Below are positions 21,525 to 32,975 of a DNA stretch of 64,000 bases, piece after piece. The translations under genes were made by a program, and so were the position numbers. How positions within the stretch are numbered: position 1 is the stretch's first letter; every line of letters starts with the position of its first letter. This stretch comes from Cycas panzhihuaensis (lineage: Eukaryota > Cycadophyta). The notes under the pieces were generated by a model. It ran no database searches. It was not told the DNA's origin and was given only the letters and a program-made list of their open reading frames with translations. The DNA is taken from NCBI GenBank assembly GCA_023213395.1, contig CM041465.1, positions 141,243,741-141,307,740 of the forward strand, read 5' to 3'.

Positions 21525-22651
21525 TCACACATAGAACTTCTTTAGGAATTTACCATTAATAACTTTCTTAAATTTAAGACCCTCTAGAGTTGCTATCCTA
21601 TAGGCACCATTGTTGAGGCTCTCGAGAATGATAAAAGGGCTAACCCATTTAGACCTGAATTTAGATAAGCAGTCATGGAGATATTCAATCTTGAGGACAT
21701 GGTCCTTAAGATTTAAAGGATGAGGATGAATACATTTATCATACATTCTTCATGCCTTGGCCTTAAAGGTGAGGTTTGCTTAGTATGCCATCAAGCGTCT
21801 CTCATCCAAAGCTTTGAGGTCGAGGAGGTGGGCTTGGTGACAGGATTCCTTATCAATAAGACCTCAAAGAGAAATATGTAAGGAGGGGATTTCAATTTCC
21901 AAGGTGAGGACTACTTTGGTCCCATACATGAGGGAGAATGGAGTCATCCTTGTAGCTATGAAAATGGAAGTACGATAGGTCCACAAAGTAGAAGGAAGTT
22001 GAAGGTGATAATCCCTTTGGGATTGGGCAAAGATTTTCTTCAAGGTATTGATAAGAGTTTTGTTAAAATATTTGATTTGTCCATTGGCCTGAGGATAATA
22101 AGGGGAAGAGGTCTTGTGGGATATTCTAAACTTCCCATAAAGCTCATCCATCTCCTTATTATAAGAGGGAGTATCATTATTTATGATTAGGATGCCAGGA
22201 ACCCAAAATCGACAGATAACATGCTAGTAGATGAAGGTGGATATAGTCTTGCTAGTAATGGAAGATAAAGGGACCGCTTTAGCCCATTTAGTGAAATACT
22301 CTATTGCCATCAAGATGAATTTATGTTGCGACAATGAAGGAGGGGTTATGACTCTAATAATGTCTAATTCCCATTAGGAAAAGGCCACCGAGAGATAATC
22401 AGGTGTAAGGCCTTGGAAGGTGAATGGATGATGTTGGCATGCTCCTGGCACCTATAATAACGCAACGCATAGGCATGGGCATCCTTGAAAAGGGACTGCC
22501 AGTAATAACCCATGTGGAGGATCCTTTGAGCCATGGATTGGCCCCTAAAGTGGCCCTTATAATTGTTGTTATGGCACTCGTGAAGTGTTTGGTTCACCTC
22601 ATCAGGGTTGACGCATTGAAGGAGGACCCCATCGAATAATCTCTTGTACAA
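21525..22651 (-). pseudogene. Gypsy integrase
   Basis: In minus order: the N-terminal zinc region HECHNNNYKGHFRGQSMAQR with a later CQEH (the first Cys of its CxxC pair is Tyr), the core with INNDTPSY where the family has TDNGTPF, and PYYPQANGQIKYFNKTL where the family has GQVE. The C-terminal domain follows (LSKFRSKWVSPFIILESLNNGAYRI). The middle catalytic Asp reads Asn and the catalytic Glu reads Lys, so strand transfer would be impossible even without the stops at 22180-22350. The CDS ends near 21525, facing the 3' end of the antisense gene. Confidence 0.88.
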
Positions 22652-22732
22652 TACCTCCTTTATGAGGATATATTGCCTAGCAATAGCTCTAACTCATGAT
22701 CTCACCTTGTCACTAGCATCAGAATGATAATG

Positions 22733-23290
22733 CTATTCAATAAGGTATTGTATAATATCCCCATACCATTCACTACTAGCCAATGGATGGGGTGACGAGT
22801 CTTGGATGGAAAAGATAGGCTCATTAGGTAAGGAGTCATCAATGGGAACATTAGAAGAGCTAGGAATGGGTGTGTCAGTTAGTTGTTCTACAACTACCAT
22901 TCCCTTCTTTGATTTCTTATTGACAATTTGAAGGCTATACTCTTGAAGGAGGATGGCCCATTTACCAATCTTACTAATCAAGTTAGATTAGGTTAAGATG
23001 TACCTCAAGGGATCAGATCAAAGATCACTCGAGTGGTATTACTGAGTAAGTAATGCCTAAATTTCTTGGTTGTGTAAATCGAGGTAAGGCATTCCTTTTT
23101 GGTGGGAGAGTGATTAAGCTTAGCAACAACTAATATGTGGCTGATGAAATAGATGGCTCTCTTAGTTCCTAAATTATCCTCTTGGGGGAGCATAGCCTCC
23201 AAAGATTCATTGGTAGCTGAGGTGTAGAGAATGAAAGGACAGCCAAAGAGAGGGGGTGCCAAGATCAAGGCAAAAGCTAAGGCTCTTTTG
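22733..23290 (-). pseudogene. Gypsy-type RNase H and tether
   Basis: The motif PFILYTSATNESLEAMLPQED is followed by RAIYFISHILVVAKLNHSPTKKE and TKKFRHYLLSN. The position that carries the first catalytic Asp in active gypsy RNase H (xDAS) is TSAT here. This matches the known tendency of the original RNase H to be degenerate in Tat-type elements that also have an archaeal-type copy. It joins RT upstream, and a long acidic/serine linker (DTPIPSSSNVPIDDS) precedes integrase. Confidence 0.82.
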
Positions 23291-23299
23291 AGCTCTTGG

Positions 23300-24260
23300 A
23301 AAGCTTCCTAGGCCTTAGGAAACCAAACAAATAGGTCTCCCTTCTTTAATAAGTTAGTAAGGGGTTTAGCATTTATGGCAAAGTTCACCAAGAAATACCT
23401 AAGGAAACCCAAACTACCTAAAAACAACTTGATTTGATGTTGCGTCTTAGGCAGAGGCATGTCAAAGATGGCCTTGACCTTATAAGGGGCAATTTGGTTT
23501 CTTTGTTTAGAAACAAGGAAACCTAGGAGCTTGCTAGTGGTCATGGAAAACACATATTTTAGCGAGTTTAAGCTAACATGGTATTTATGACACCACATGA
23601 AGATGACATGCAAATCCTCAAAGTGATGTGCCCTTTTACGAGAAAGACTCATCATGGCATCCATGAAGACCTCAAGGGTTTTGTTTATGAGGTCATGGAA
23701 GATAAATTAAATTGCCCTCTAGTATGTGGCGCCTATATTTTCAAGTCCAAAGGGTATTGCTTTGGAAGCAAAGATACTCCAAGGAGTAGTAAAGGCCATT
23801 TTATAACAGTCTTTGGGAGAAATATGGATTTGGTTGATTTGGTTGTAACTAGAAAAGCCATCCATTAAGGACATGACTTCAAATCAAGTAGTACAATCGA
23901 TAAGAGGTAAGGGAAAGTTATCTTTAGGACATGCATTATTGATATCTCAAAAATCAACACATATCTAGATCGTTCCATTCTTTTTAACAACGAGAACAAT
24001 ATTAGAAACCCATTTAGGGTAATTGATGGAAGTGATCAATCCTGTGTCTAAGAGTTTTTTGACTTTCATCTTGATGGAAGTAAATAGCTTAAGATGAAGA
24101 GGGCATTACTTTTATTACATGGGGTGAGTGTCTGGGATAGTTATAAGATTGTGGGTGATGATGGAGGGGTCTATTCCCTTTATGTCAGTGTAATCCCATG
24201 TAAAAACATCACGAAACTCCTAAAAAAGGAGGGTGCATTCCTCCACTTCTTTAGGGGAGC
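23300..24260 (-). pseudogene. Gypsy reverse transcriptase
   Basis: Minus-strand translation shows KKLLDTGLITSINYPKWVSN, VVKKNGTI, DINNACPKDNFPLPLID, SLMDGFSSYNQI, KMAFTTPW, AIPFGLENIGATY, then the catalytic loop and HHFEDLHVIF, SKLLGFLVSKQ, LGSLGFLRYF. The catalytic loop at 23656-23667 reads FMDA in place of YMDD/FVDD, losing one metal-binding Asp. Several stops occur between 23680 and 24100. The upstream linker at about 24180-24474 (PGKVIKVGAKCSP) joins protease to RT. Confidence 0.9.
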
Positions 24261-24474
24261 ATTTTGCTCCCACCTTAATGACCTTTCCAGGGGCAAGGAT
24301 GATGTCCTTGGTTTCCCCCATGCATATGGAATTCCCCTCCTCAAAATGGAGGGGGGCTTGGTCAATAGGAAGGGGTGAAGAGGAACTAGGTTGGCTTGGG
24401 TTGGCTACGGGTGAACCAAGAGCTAGGATCTTCCGATAACGAAGCTTATGGTAACTAGGAGGGTGGTTGGGCAT

Positions 24475-25330
24475 GGAGTCTATTAAATGCTCTAATAATA
24501 CCTCCTCATTCTCGAAGTAGTCTACCCCATGGATAGTTATGCTTAGAGAAGATGAGGAATAGGAAGAAGGAGGAGTTGTGGGCCCATAATGATCAACCTA
24601 CTACTCAATGTAGTCAAGGGACTCTTCAAAGGAATCAGAGGGCATTCTTCTATGACATGTGATAGGAGGTTCCCTATCCTCCTCATTCAAGGAAGGTGAT
24701 AAAGTGGAAGGCAAAGTGGTATAGGAGATCATACGAGAGATGGGAATAGCCACATGTGACTCAGCGAGAGTATTAGGCTCCTCAATGGAAGGGGTTATAG
24801 GTCAAGACTTAGAATGAAGCAAGCACTCCCTACTTGTGTTTAGGAGGGATATGGGATGAGGGAGGTCCTCGTCCTCACTGTAAAACTCATCTTCTCTCAA
24901 AACGATGAGGTACCCATAGCTCCCTACACCAATAGGGACAAAACGAATGAGGTTAGAAGAGGAAGGAGAGGGTCCCTGCTCTGAGCAAGAAGTGCTAGGA
25001 ATATCGATCATGCAGGTATAAGCGTGAGTGGATGGGCCTTTATTTCCCTTCATTAGATCATGAATTTTTTGATGGGACTTATGCAATTATTTAACGGGAG
25101 GAGGTTCCCAGGAAACAACCTTTATTCATCCTTCATGGATGAATTTGATATATCCCTAAAGAGACAGATACACGACCCCTATTTGGTCGAGCCATGGATG
25201 TCCCAACAGAAGGTTATAGTCCACATCTACATCGAGGACCATAATGTCAATGAGGATGGTCTTGTCCTTGAGGATAAGGGGGATGGAGATAGAACCTAAG
25301 GGTGTTTTCTCGCTACCACCGTAGCCTTAG
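24475..25330 (-). pseudogene. Gypsy protease-RT linker region
   Basis: Minus-strand frames (including 24802-25086) are proline/serine-rich and acidic without a firm domain. They sit between protease and RT, where Tat polyproteins have a long linker. Fragmented by stops. Confidence 0.5.
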
Positions 25331-25460
25331 GAACGCCAAAGAACTGGCTAAAGAGTTGCTATACCTAACTCCTACATGATATGTAAAGGCATAGCGTTGA
25401 TAGAAGAACCATTGTCTATAATAATTCTTTAGAGGGTACACTCAGGAGTGTCTATAGATA
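25331..25460 (-). pseudogene. Gypsy aspartic protease active-site region
   Basis: Minus strand: IIIDNGSSINAMPLHIM, with the active-site triplet DNG at 25402-25416. Tat-type gypsy proteases typically have DNGS in place of the retroviral D(S/T)G. A stop precedes and another follows the motif. It would cleave Gag-Pol as a dimer. Confidence 0.75.
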
Positions 25461-26480
25461 TGGTGAAAGACTAGTGCCATTGGTGTTCCCTTTCATTGAT
25501 CGGGGGGAGATCTTTAAGGTCAAAAGAGATGATGGGTTCCTAACTTGGGGCAACACCCAAAGTGTGGATGGGCATATCCACCAACCTAAAGTCTCTAAAA
25601 GGAGAGTGCACTGCTTTAGATACCTCCTCAAGATGTCTATCATGGACATCCTGATAGCCATGACATGAAGCTCATCTATGATAGAGAAGGGTTTCCCTTT
25701 CTTGGTTGGTTGGGGAAGTGCCCTTTGGAAATCATAGTGATCCAGGCAAATAGGGATGGTCTTGGGGAGTGGAGGAATCTCAGAAGGAGGGTTATCCAAC
25801 AGAGGATCAATCTAGGAAGAAGAAGAGACATCTATAGCCTCTTTGGCTGCTTGAGACTGAGTCAAAGTATATAGGGATATGGTCTCAAGCATTTGGATAA
25901 CTCTCTTTACCTTATTATGGGATCGAGAATGCAAAGGGGTATGATTACGAGAATAAGAAGAAGAAGAGGAACTTCTTGCCCCTTCCCCTTAGCTTGTGTG
26001 GGGTAAGGGTTAGGAGATCTTCCCTTATTTTGATTCCCTTTATGTTGGGCATGTTGATCCCATTCCCTATGTTTGAGGAAGGGGTCTCTATAGACAGGTT
26101 AGTCTAGGTTGGGCCTAGATGCCCGCTTAGGAGAGGAATCATAATGTGGAGCACGTTTAGGATGCTATGCCCTACATTGTGAATCCTTATGAAATTATTC
26201 ACCATGGATAGAGCACCACTTATTCTCTAAGGAAGGTTTGGTCTTCCTTGTTTGAGAAGAATGGATATTTCCATCGTTGGGAGGTGTTACTTGGGAAGCT
26301 TAGCGAATAGGTCTATGAGAGTTTGGCGATGGAGGTGGAACTTGGAGCTTAAGCTCCTTCATCGTACATTTAAAGGAATATATAGTAGAGGTCAAGGGAT
26401 TTAAAGTCTTCTCTATTGAGTGGGTCAAAGACTTTGGGAGTTGTTATGGTTTGATGTTACGAGATGAAGGGGGTGCCTCG
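25461..26480 (-). pseudogene. Gypsy gag C-terminus with zinc-knuckle remnant
   Basis: Around 26165-26225 the minus strand reads KWCSIHGE-FHKDSQC, matching the C-x2-H-x4-5-H-x4-C style nucleocapsid finger of Tat gag proteins. A basic stretch follows (SPKRAS, NQNKGRSPN). The frame at 25452-25799 (PPSEIPPLPKTIP) lies between gag and protease and has no known domain. Confidence 0.6.
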
Positions 26481-27706
26481 TATCATTGTGAAAGCTTGAG
26501 AGGTTTCTTGAGACCCACTTGGATCAAAATAGCCTCAAAAGCCAAGTACTTGGCTATGATGGAGTCACATGTCATTGCCCCCATTTTGATAATCTTAACA
26601 TGTACCTTAGAACAAAGGGCGTTCATGGAGAGATCCCTTTTCAACTCCTTAGCCAATGTGGCCTTCGTGGAGTGAAGGAGATCATGAAAGTGCCTAACAA
26701 AATCACAATTCATCTCCTAGTGACCTTGCTTAAGGGATAGTAAATCTTTTATTCCACTCTTGAAGGGATGAGTAATGTCAAAATAGTTGATGAACTCATC
26801 TACGAAATGTTGGAATAAATGAATCAAATGAATAGGAAGGCAATATAACCACTTAAGGGCATCGCCCTACAAGGAACATGGAAAGAGTTTCATTAGGATG
26901 TGATCATAGGCCTAATAATATATACATGCCATGGAGAAACTCCTAATATACTCAGTTGGGTCTTGCGAAGAGGTCCTACTAAACTTGAGAACCTCAAGGG
27001 GATGAGGTAGTAAGTTGGTCCTTAACACCTCAATGGACAAAGGAGTTGAGCTATAGTCAACGAAGGGATGGGCCCTTAGTTGAGACGATGGGTCAACAAA
27101 ATATAAAGGAGGAGGTAGGTATGGGTACCCAAATCCTTCTTGAGAGGTCTGACTAAAAGAGGGATATGAGTTCCCTCCCATTTGATGGGAAGGAACTAAT
27201 CCCAAATATGAAGGAACTGGGAGAGAGATGAATGGGTAAGAGAGACCTACTCCTCCTTGAGGATGCGCTCCTTGTTGAAAGGGGACTTAGGAAAAGGAGC
27301 CTTGAGGAGGGACTTGTCCTCCTTGTGAAGGCACATCATATGAGATGACACATAAAGATGAAGCAGATGGGTGTGGCAGCAAATTTTGCCCATACGAACT
27401 ACCTATAAGTAGTGCAACACCATATGGGTGGAGGGAGTCCACCCAATAGATAGGAAGGAGAGCTCCCTTTCTAAGACCCCATGGTTGGGAAGTGTATCTT
27501 GGGGGCATATAAAGAGAGGGATCCCTAGGTTGGGGTTAAGAGTGCATAGGGATTTTCCCCATGTGACTAGAGGAAGGGGGATATGTAGGTCCCCTAGGTC
27601 GAATAAGAGATTGGTGGACCAAGGTTGGTTGAGGTGTAGTTACTTAACTAGGAGGAGATGTACTCAACCTTATTTAGGAGGTGAGTATGCCTTGGGTGGT
27701 CCCTAA
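26481..27706 (-). pseudogene. Gypsy gag (capsid)
   Basis: The N-terminal part (27706-27100) is Pro/Gly/Ser-rich. The capsid domain begins near 27000 with EVLKFSRTSSQDPTEYIRSF, then HILMKLFPCSL-GDALKWLY, ITHPFKSGIKDLLSLKQGH and NCDFVRHFHDLLHSTKATL. This follows the order of the plant retrotransposon gag domain (YI--F, L---A--W, L--LKQ----E----RF). It is interrupted by stops at about 26910, 26860 and 26715. It lies 0.7 kb from the primer-binding site. Confidence 0.85.
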
Positions 27707-28427
27707 AATATGGGGGATACACGAGAAAGAGGAAACAGTGAGGGATGGCCCTATTGTGGATATCAAAGTGCAATGAGAAGAGTATGGAGGTGCAGATGAG
27801 GAAGAGGAGGGTGCTACACTACAGAAGATGCTCTCCAACTACTTTAGGGGTGGTTGGAGACTTGCAGCTTAGAAGCATTGATGTAGCACTTTCACTACAT
27901 CTGTGAGAGGGGTTCCTACTTACTCATATGAGGTAAAAGGCTCCTCAAATGAAGTAGACCCTACAAGATGATCCTCATGGGCACTCTCACTAAGGTGGTG
28001 ATATCCCATGGGAGAAGAAGCCCCCACATCATATGGAGGAAAATGGTGGATACTTGGGTGCTTTTGATCACCCAGATAGAAGATGGGATCATCACCCTCT
28101 TAGGTGGGACCTTGGAAAGAGTTTTAAGGTTGTTGTTAAGTTTCAAAAACACAGGCATAATAAGCCCATTCCAAAGAGAATACCTCCATAGCTGATTTTG
28201 AATCAGATAAAGGAAGGGAAGAATATGGTGACTCTTCCAAAGAAGAAGAAAGGTCTCATAAATGACAAGAGAATCATTGCATTCAAGTTCCTCCTAAGAC
28301 TCTAGAAGGAAGAGAGATAAACAGTGTAAAAGATGTTGGGGGTTGCCTAACGAGTCAGGAAGGGATGCCAAAAAAGGAGAGGCAACACTAACCAAAAGGA
28401 AACTAGAATGGTTCCTTTGCTAGCAGG
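27707..28427 (-). other. Gypsy 5' leader
   Basis: Between PBS and gag. No coding motif recognised; the frame at 27961-28158 is not supported. Confidence 0.5.
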
Positions 28428-28445
28428 TCCCCAGTATGGTCACCA
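28428..28445 (-). other. Gypsy primer-binding site
   Basis: On the minus strand it reads TGGTGACCATACTGGGGA and begins one base after the LTR end. It is not the initiator-Met type. Its TGG-n-CTGGGGA layout resembles primer sites of Tat/Athila-type elements. I cannot name the tRNA with confidence. Confidence 0.7.
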
Positions 28446-28512
28446 ATGGAAGCATGCCTCTAGGAGGTCACTAAGCACAAGGATATCAAGCCTATACTAT
28501 CGCTAAACTAGG

Positions 28513-28875
28513 TGTTTGGGAACATGAAATCATACACAAATGTTCCCATACATAGGATCTTTAACCATACATGGCAAGCAACAAATAGAAAACATAGAAA
28601 ATAGATGCACAATACATAGGAATTTACATGGGAAACGTTTTTAGGAAAAAACCCACTACAAAGAGGATCCTTGATGGATCACTTGATTATTACATAATGA
28701 ATACTTAGATGATGAATATACAAGGCCTCAAGGCATTTACACTCTCTAAGAGGTGTAACTCGATTAGGTTTGTGACCCTCTGAATAAGTCACACCTTTTG
28801 GCTTCACACCCTTGCACTTAATTAAACCACATTAACATTAACTAAGTGTCTTAATAATTAACTGCCACGTTAACA
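28513..28875 (-). repeat. Copia-H 3' LTR
   Basis: TGTTTGGGAACATG to CCACGTTAACA in plus orientation, 363 bp. Compared by eye with 34467-34829 it shows roughly 30-35 mismatches (about 9%), mostly transitions, with no length change. Confidence 0.95.
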
Positions 28876-28889
28876 TCCCCCCTTAATGT
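28876..28889 (-). other. Copia-H polypurine tract
   Basis: On the minus strand, CATTAAGGGGGGA immediately before the LTR TGTTAACG. A CATTAA-A/G-run arrangement also precedes the 3' LTRs of Copia-F and Copia-B. Confidence 0.8.
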
Positions 28890-28959
28890 GAAGGTGGAGA
28901 ACCTACAACATGTAGTAGTTGAGTTATCACAAAGGTTGAGACTATCCTGCAGCTTCTTT

Positions 28960-29820
28960 ATCTTTGTCAATACATCCCCCCTCAAGGATAATAATGGTGA
29001 ATCCTAATCCAGTACACATCTTTGTGAATTAATCTTTAGTGAGTGGCTTAGTGAACACGTCCAAAAGTTGTAATTCACTCAGATAATAGTTGACCTGCAA
29101 CTTTCCTGACTTGATCTATTCACAAATGTAATGGTGCTAAATATTGATATGCTTTATACACATATGTAACTCTAGATTCTTCGACAAGCAAATGGTACTC
29201 TAATTATCAACAAAGAGAATCAAATGTCCATTGGAAACGCTAAGAAATTCTAAGAGACCTTATAACCATACTGCTTCCTTTACACCAGTACCAAGTCCTT
29301 GATATTCTGCATCTATAGAAGATAGCACCACTATCTGCTACTTCTTCAACTTCCATGAAACAAATCCATTGCCAATACTAAACAGGTATCTGGTAGTGGA
29401 TTTCTGATTGTCAAAATCTCCTCCCTAATCATCATCCATATAGCCATACAACTTAATCTTCTCATCTTTGTGGTATGCAAAACCAAGATTGATTGTCCCA
29501 TTCAGATATTTTAGAATCTGCTTTGCTGCCACTAAATGATGCTCCTGAGGATTATGCATGTAGCGGGAAACCAATCTAATAGCGTATGTGATATCTGGCC
29601 TGGTATGAGTTAAATAGATGAGATTCCCTACCAACTTGTGATACTTAGTGCCATCTACATAAGGTTGGGCCATGTCCTTTTACAACCTTACACCTTTTAC
29701 ACATGGTGTTGCAATAAGTTTGTAGTGATGCATTCTAAATCTCTCTAACAAGTTCTTCACATATTGTGATTGTAACAATACGATCCTATCTTCCATCTGC
29801 CTAATTTGAATGCCTGAGAA
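28960..29820 (-). pseudogene. Copia-H RT C-terminus and RNase H
   Basis: Minus frames give QMEDRIVLLQSQYVKNLLERF, then AQPYVDGTKYHKLVGNLIYL, THTRPDITYAIRLVSRYMHN and KLYGYMDDD (family: GYxDADWAG). Then come KSTTRYLFSIGNGFVSW, SSIDAEYQGLGTGVKEAVWL, FVDN-STICLSKN, HINI-HHYICE and LQLLDVFTKPL. RNase H order is complete with a handful of stops. Removes the RNA template during replication. Confidence 0.88.
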
Positions 29821-30540
29821 ATAGTGAAGTTACTCGAGATTCATCATGTCAAATGAAGCTCCTAAATTAGATTTGACTTTGGTTATAGCCTTGCCATAGT
29901 TACCACCAATGATTAGATCATCCACATACACCACATAAGCAACTACGGAAGTCCCTCTTCTCTTCACATACAGGTTCAGGTTGAGTTTTAAAATTTCAAA
30001 ACCTTCAGCTTTCAACTTGGCATCCATCTTCTCATACCAAGTAAAGGGTGCTTATTTCAGGCCATAGATTGACTTCTTTAGACAACAAACAAGATGCTCC
30101 TGGCCATCCTTAATGAATCCCGGAGGCTGTGACATATATATCTCCTCCTTTAGATCCCCATTAAGGAATGTAGACTTAACGTCCATCTGGTGTAACTCCC
30201 AATCTAATGCAGCTACTAAGGAAATGAGTGAGTAGACTATTGTCATTCTGGAGGCTGGTGTAAACATCTCCTTATAGTCAATTCCTTCTTTCTACTTGAA
30301 TCCATGCGTAACAAGTTTGGCCTTGTACTTGTCCATCTCTCCATCGGAGCAGAACTTTGTCTTATAGACCCACTTACATCCTTCAAGGTTCTTTGACAAA
30401 GGGAGTAGGACCAAATCCCACGTATCGTTCTTCATTAGAGAACCATACTCTTCCTCCATTACAACTCTCTATCATGGATCTCCTTTTGCTTTAGCAAACA
30501 AATCAGGATCACTAGAGTCATTGGTGTCTACCAGTAGAGT
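29821..30540 (-). pseudogene. Copia-H reverse transcriptase
   Basis: Motifs in order: [93 protein letters not shown] and the catalytic loop YVDD, intact at 29917-29928. A few stops (TAG/TGA positions near 30053, 30290 and 29829) break it. Among the six pol regions in the window this one and those of Copia-F and Copia-A keep both catalytic Asp residues. Confidence 0.9.
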
Positions 30541-31720
30541 TCAACTAGCATGTTGATTTCTAGTTCGTCTGTCATCAGTTAGGGTTTGTACCGCCACACT
30601 GAAATCTTCAATAGTTTTCCTTACCCATAAAGGTATAGAAGGACCTGTTTCTAGAGGTACTTCTTCTTGTGGTGGCTCCTCACTATTACTCATCCCACTT
30701 GGTCCTGCCTTCCTAAGTGCTACAATGACTAGCTCATCATCCTCTTCACTTGAAGAATCTGGGAATGGGAGAAGGGGAGGGTAAAAAAGTTCCTTTGATG
30801 ATCTTTTAGCATGATACATCAATAACTCATCAAATTTGACATCATGACTAACTACAATCTTTTCCCCCTGTGGATCCCATAGTCTGTAGGCTTTCTTCTC
30901 TGTGTAATACCCCATGAATATACACTTTAGACTTTTCTGATCTAGCTTCTTTTAGGTATCATCTGGGACGTGGTCATATGTAATACACCCAAACATTCTT
31001 AAATGGTAAATGGCAGGCTTTCGACTAGTCCATTTCTCTTTGGGGGTCATGTTGTGAACTGCCTGAGTGGGTACCCTATTCAAAATATAAATAGCAGTCG
31101 CCACAGCTTCTGCCTAAAACTTCAGTGGCAAGTTTTTAGCGTGTACCATATACCTCGCCATCTCTATCATGGTACAGTTCTTTCTTTCAATAACTCCATT
31201 CTATTATGGGGTATATGGGACTATAAACTCCCACTTTATACCATGGTTATGATAGAACTAATTGAATGCATGATTGTCATACTCCTTGCCATTATCACTT
31301 TGTAAAGATTTTATTTTGCAATCAAATTCATTTTTAACAATCTCTTTCCATTCACATAAGCGATCAAATACGTTTGACTTGTTCTTGAGAAAATAAACCA
31401 AGGCTTTCTTGGTATAATCATCTATAAACACAAGTATATATTAGGCTCATAATATTGAAGGGTTTGGGAGTGGTCCCATAATATCTGAGTGCATAAGCTC
31501 TAGCTTCTCCTTGGCTCTCTAGGCATCATCCTGAGCAAAATGATAACAATGATTCTTGCCATACATACACCCTTCACATACAATGTCTGAGCAAGAAACC
31601 GAGGGCAGTCCTTTCACCATCTTCAACCTCTTTAATAGTGTAATACTCTTGTAATTAAGGTGCCCAAGGTGAATGTCCCATAATTTACTTTCATCATCTG
31701 CGCTGGAAATAAAGGCATAG
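30541..31720 (-). pseudogene. Copia-H integrase
   Basis: Pre-integrase zinc region LWDIHLGHLNYKSI and CEGCMYGKNH, then HSDIMGPL (first Asp), FIDDYTKKALVYFLKNK, LQSDNGKEY (second Asp), PYTP--NGVIERKNCTM (catalytic Glu) and LKCIFMGYYTEKKAYRLWDP. The long acidic C-terminal tail (SSSEEDDELV) continues in the open frame 30541-30915. All three DDE acidic residues are present; stops at several points abolish translation. Confidence 0.9.
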
Positions 31721-32300
31721 GACTTCTATTGAGATTGAAATTTCTCAAACACCCAGAAGTTGTCCCTGACTTTCCTAGTAGCTATGACAGTAAAGTTCTA
31801 TTTTAGGTTCTTTATCAGGCACTTATTATTATAGAGGTCCACTTTCATACCTTGTTTGCAGATCTCCTAAGAAGATAGAAGGTTCAACTACATCTTGGGT
31901 ACATAATGTACCTTGAAAAACTTGCCTCCTACAATGGAAACTTCACCGATACCATCTTCCGACAATGCGCAACCATCTCCAAGAATGATCTGAGCACCAC
32001 TTTGATTTGTATTCAACGTATCAAAGTTTTGCCTTTGGTAAGATATTTACTTTTGTGCTCTAAAATCTAGTACCCAATAGTCTCTCTAATCTGACTTGGT
32101 TGACAAGGTCTGCACTCAGACGTAATGAGCAACAACACTCTTTCCTTTATCATCCTGGTTAGCTTTGCACTTGTCACGATGCTTGAACCAATAGTTCTTT
32201 TCACGGTGACCATCCTTCTTGTAATAATTGCACTTTCCATTAAACTTCTTCTTGTCTTGAGAGCTTTCTCCAGACCTTTGTGTGAACTTCTCCTCCTTAA
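31721..32300 (-). pseudogene. Copia-H zinc knuckle and protease
   Basis: The zinc knuckle near 32180-32235 reads CNYYKKDGHREKNY, with two of three Cys ligands replaced by Tyr (a one-base G-to-A change each). The protease region near 32065 reads WVLDFRAQK where the family has WxLDSGAS, so the active site DSG is lost. The downstream part (LGDGCALSEDGIGEV, FFKVHYVPKM-LNLLSS) is typical Copia protease. Confidence 0.75.
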
Positions 32301-32495
32301 CGACCTCCTTCCTCTGAGTTTTTATGGCTAGGGCCTAACTTGATGAAGATCCACCAAAAAATCCATGATGTTTTAGCTTAGCATCCTCTACTAGAATTAG
32401 GTTTTTGAACCCATCATAAGTTTCTACCTCTATCACTTCATCTCTACGATAAATGGTCTAGAATATTGCAAACACAGCTGGTAGCTTTGACATGA

Positions 32496-32975
32496 TTATC
32501 GCAAATAAAGTGCATCATCGATCAAGTTTTGCTTCAATTGTTCTAACTTGTTCCTTAAGTTAGTTATTTTATTCAGGTAGGAGCTGATATTGTTCTTATC
32601 TTGAACTCGTGAATTGAGTAGTTCTAACATCAATGAAAGATACCTATTCATCTTCTTCTTCTCAAAATTATCACATAACTTCATCCAAATCTCGGCTGGG
32701 TCATCCAGATTGTGAACCAGTGCTCTTTGGTCTGGTACCAGTGAGAGTTTCAGTAAACCAATGGCCATAAACTGCTTTTCTTTAAGTTTGATATGCTCCT
32801 TATGGTCAAGTAGAACTGAAATAAGCTTTACCTTAGTGATTCCCCAGAGTTGGTTCACCATCAATATAAGCTCCATATTGGCCTTCCATTTGTTGAAATT
32901 GTTACCATTAAAGATAGCCTTAGGCATGAGCCTCTCCATCTCAAATAACGGGCTGCAATATGAATTACATGACAC
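32496..32975 (-). pseudogene. Copia-H gag
   Basis: An open 159-codon frame with MPKAIFNGNNFNKWKANMEL, LWGITKVK, KEKQFMAIGLLKLSLVPDQ and DPAEIWMKLCDNFEKK, then NISSYLNKITNLRNKLEQLK, the order of the Copia gag (UBN2-type) domain. The normal start is probably the ATG at MERLMPKAIFNG. The reading frame to the zinc knuckle is broken near 32490. Confidence 0.88.

Noticed and set aside
28508-28512. Target duplication of Copia-H
   Set aside because: CTAGG and CCAAG share too few bases to claim; the insertion is instead supported by the empty site in the other LTR.
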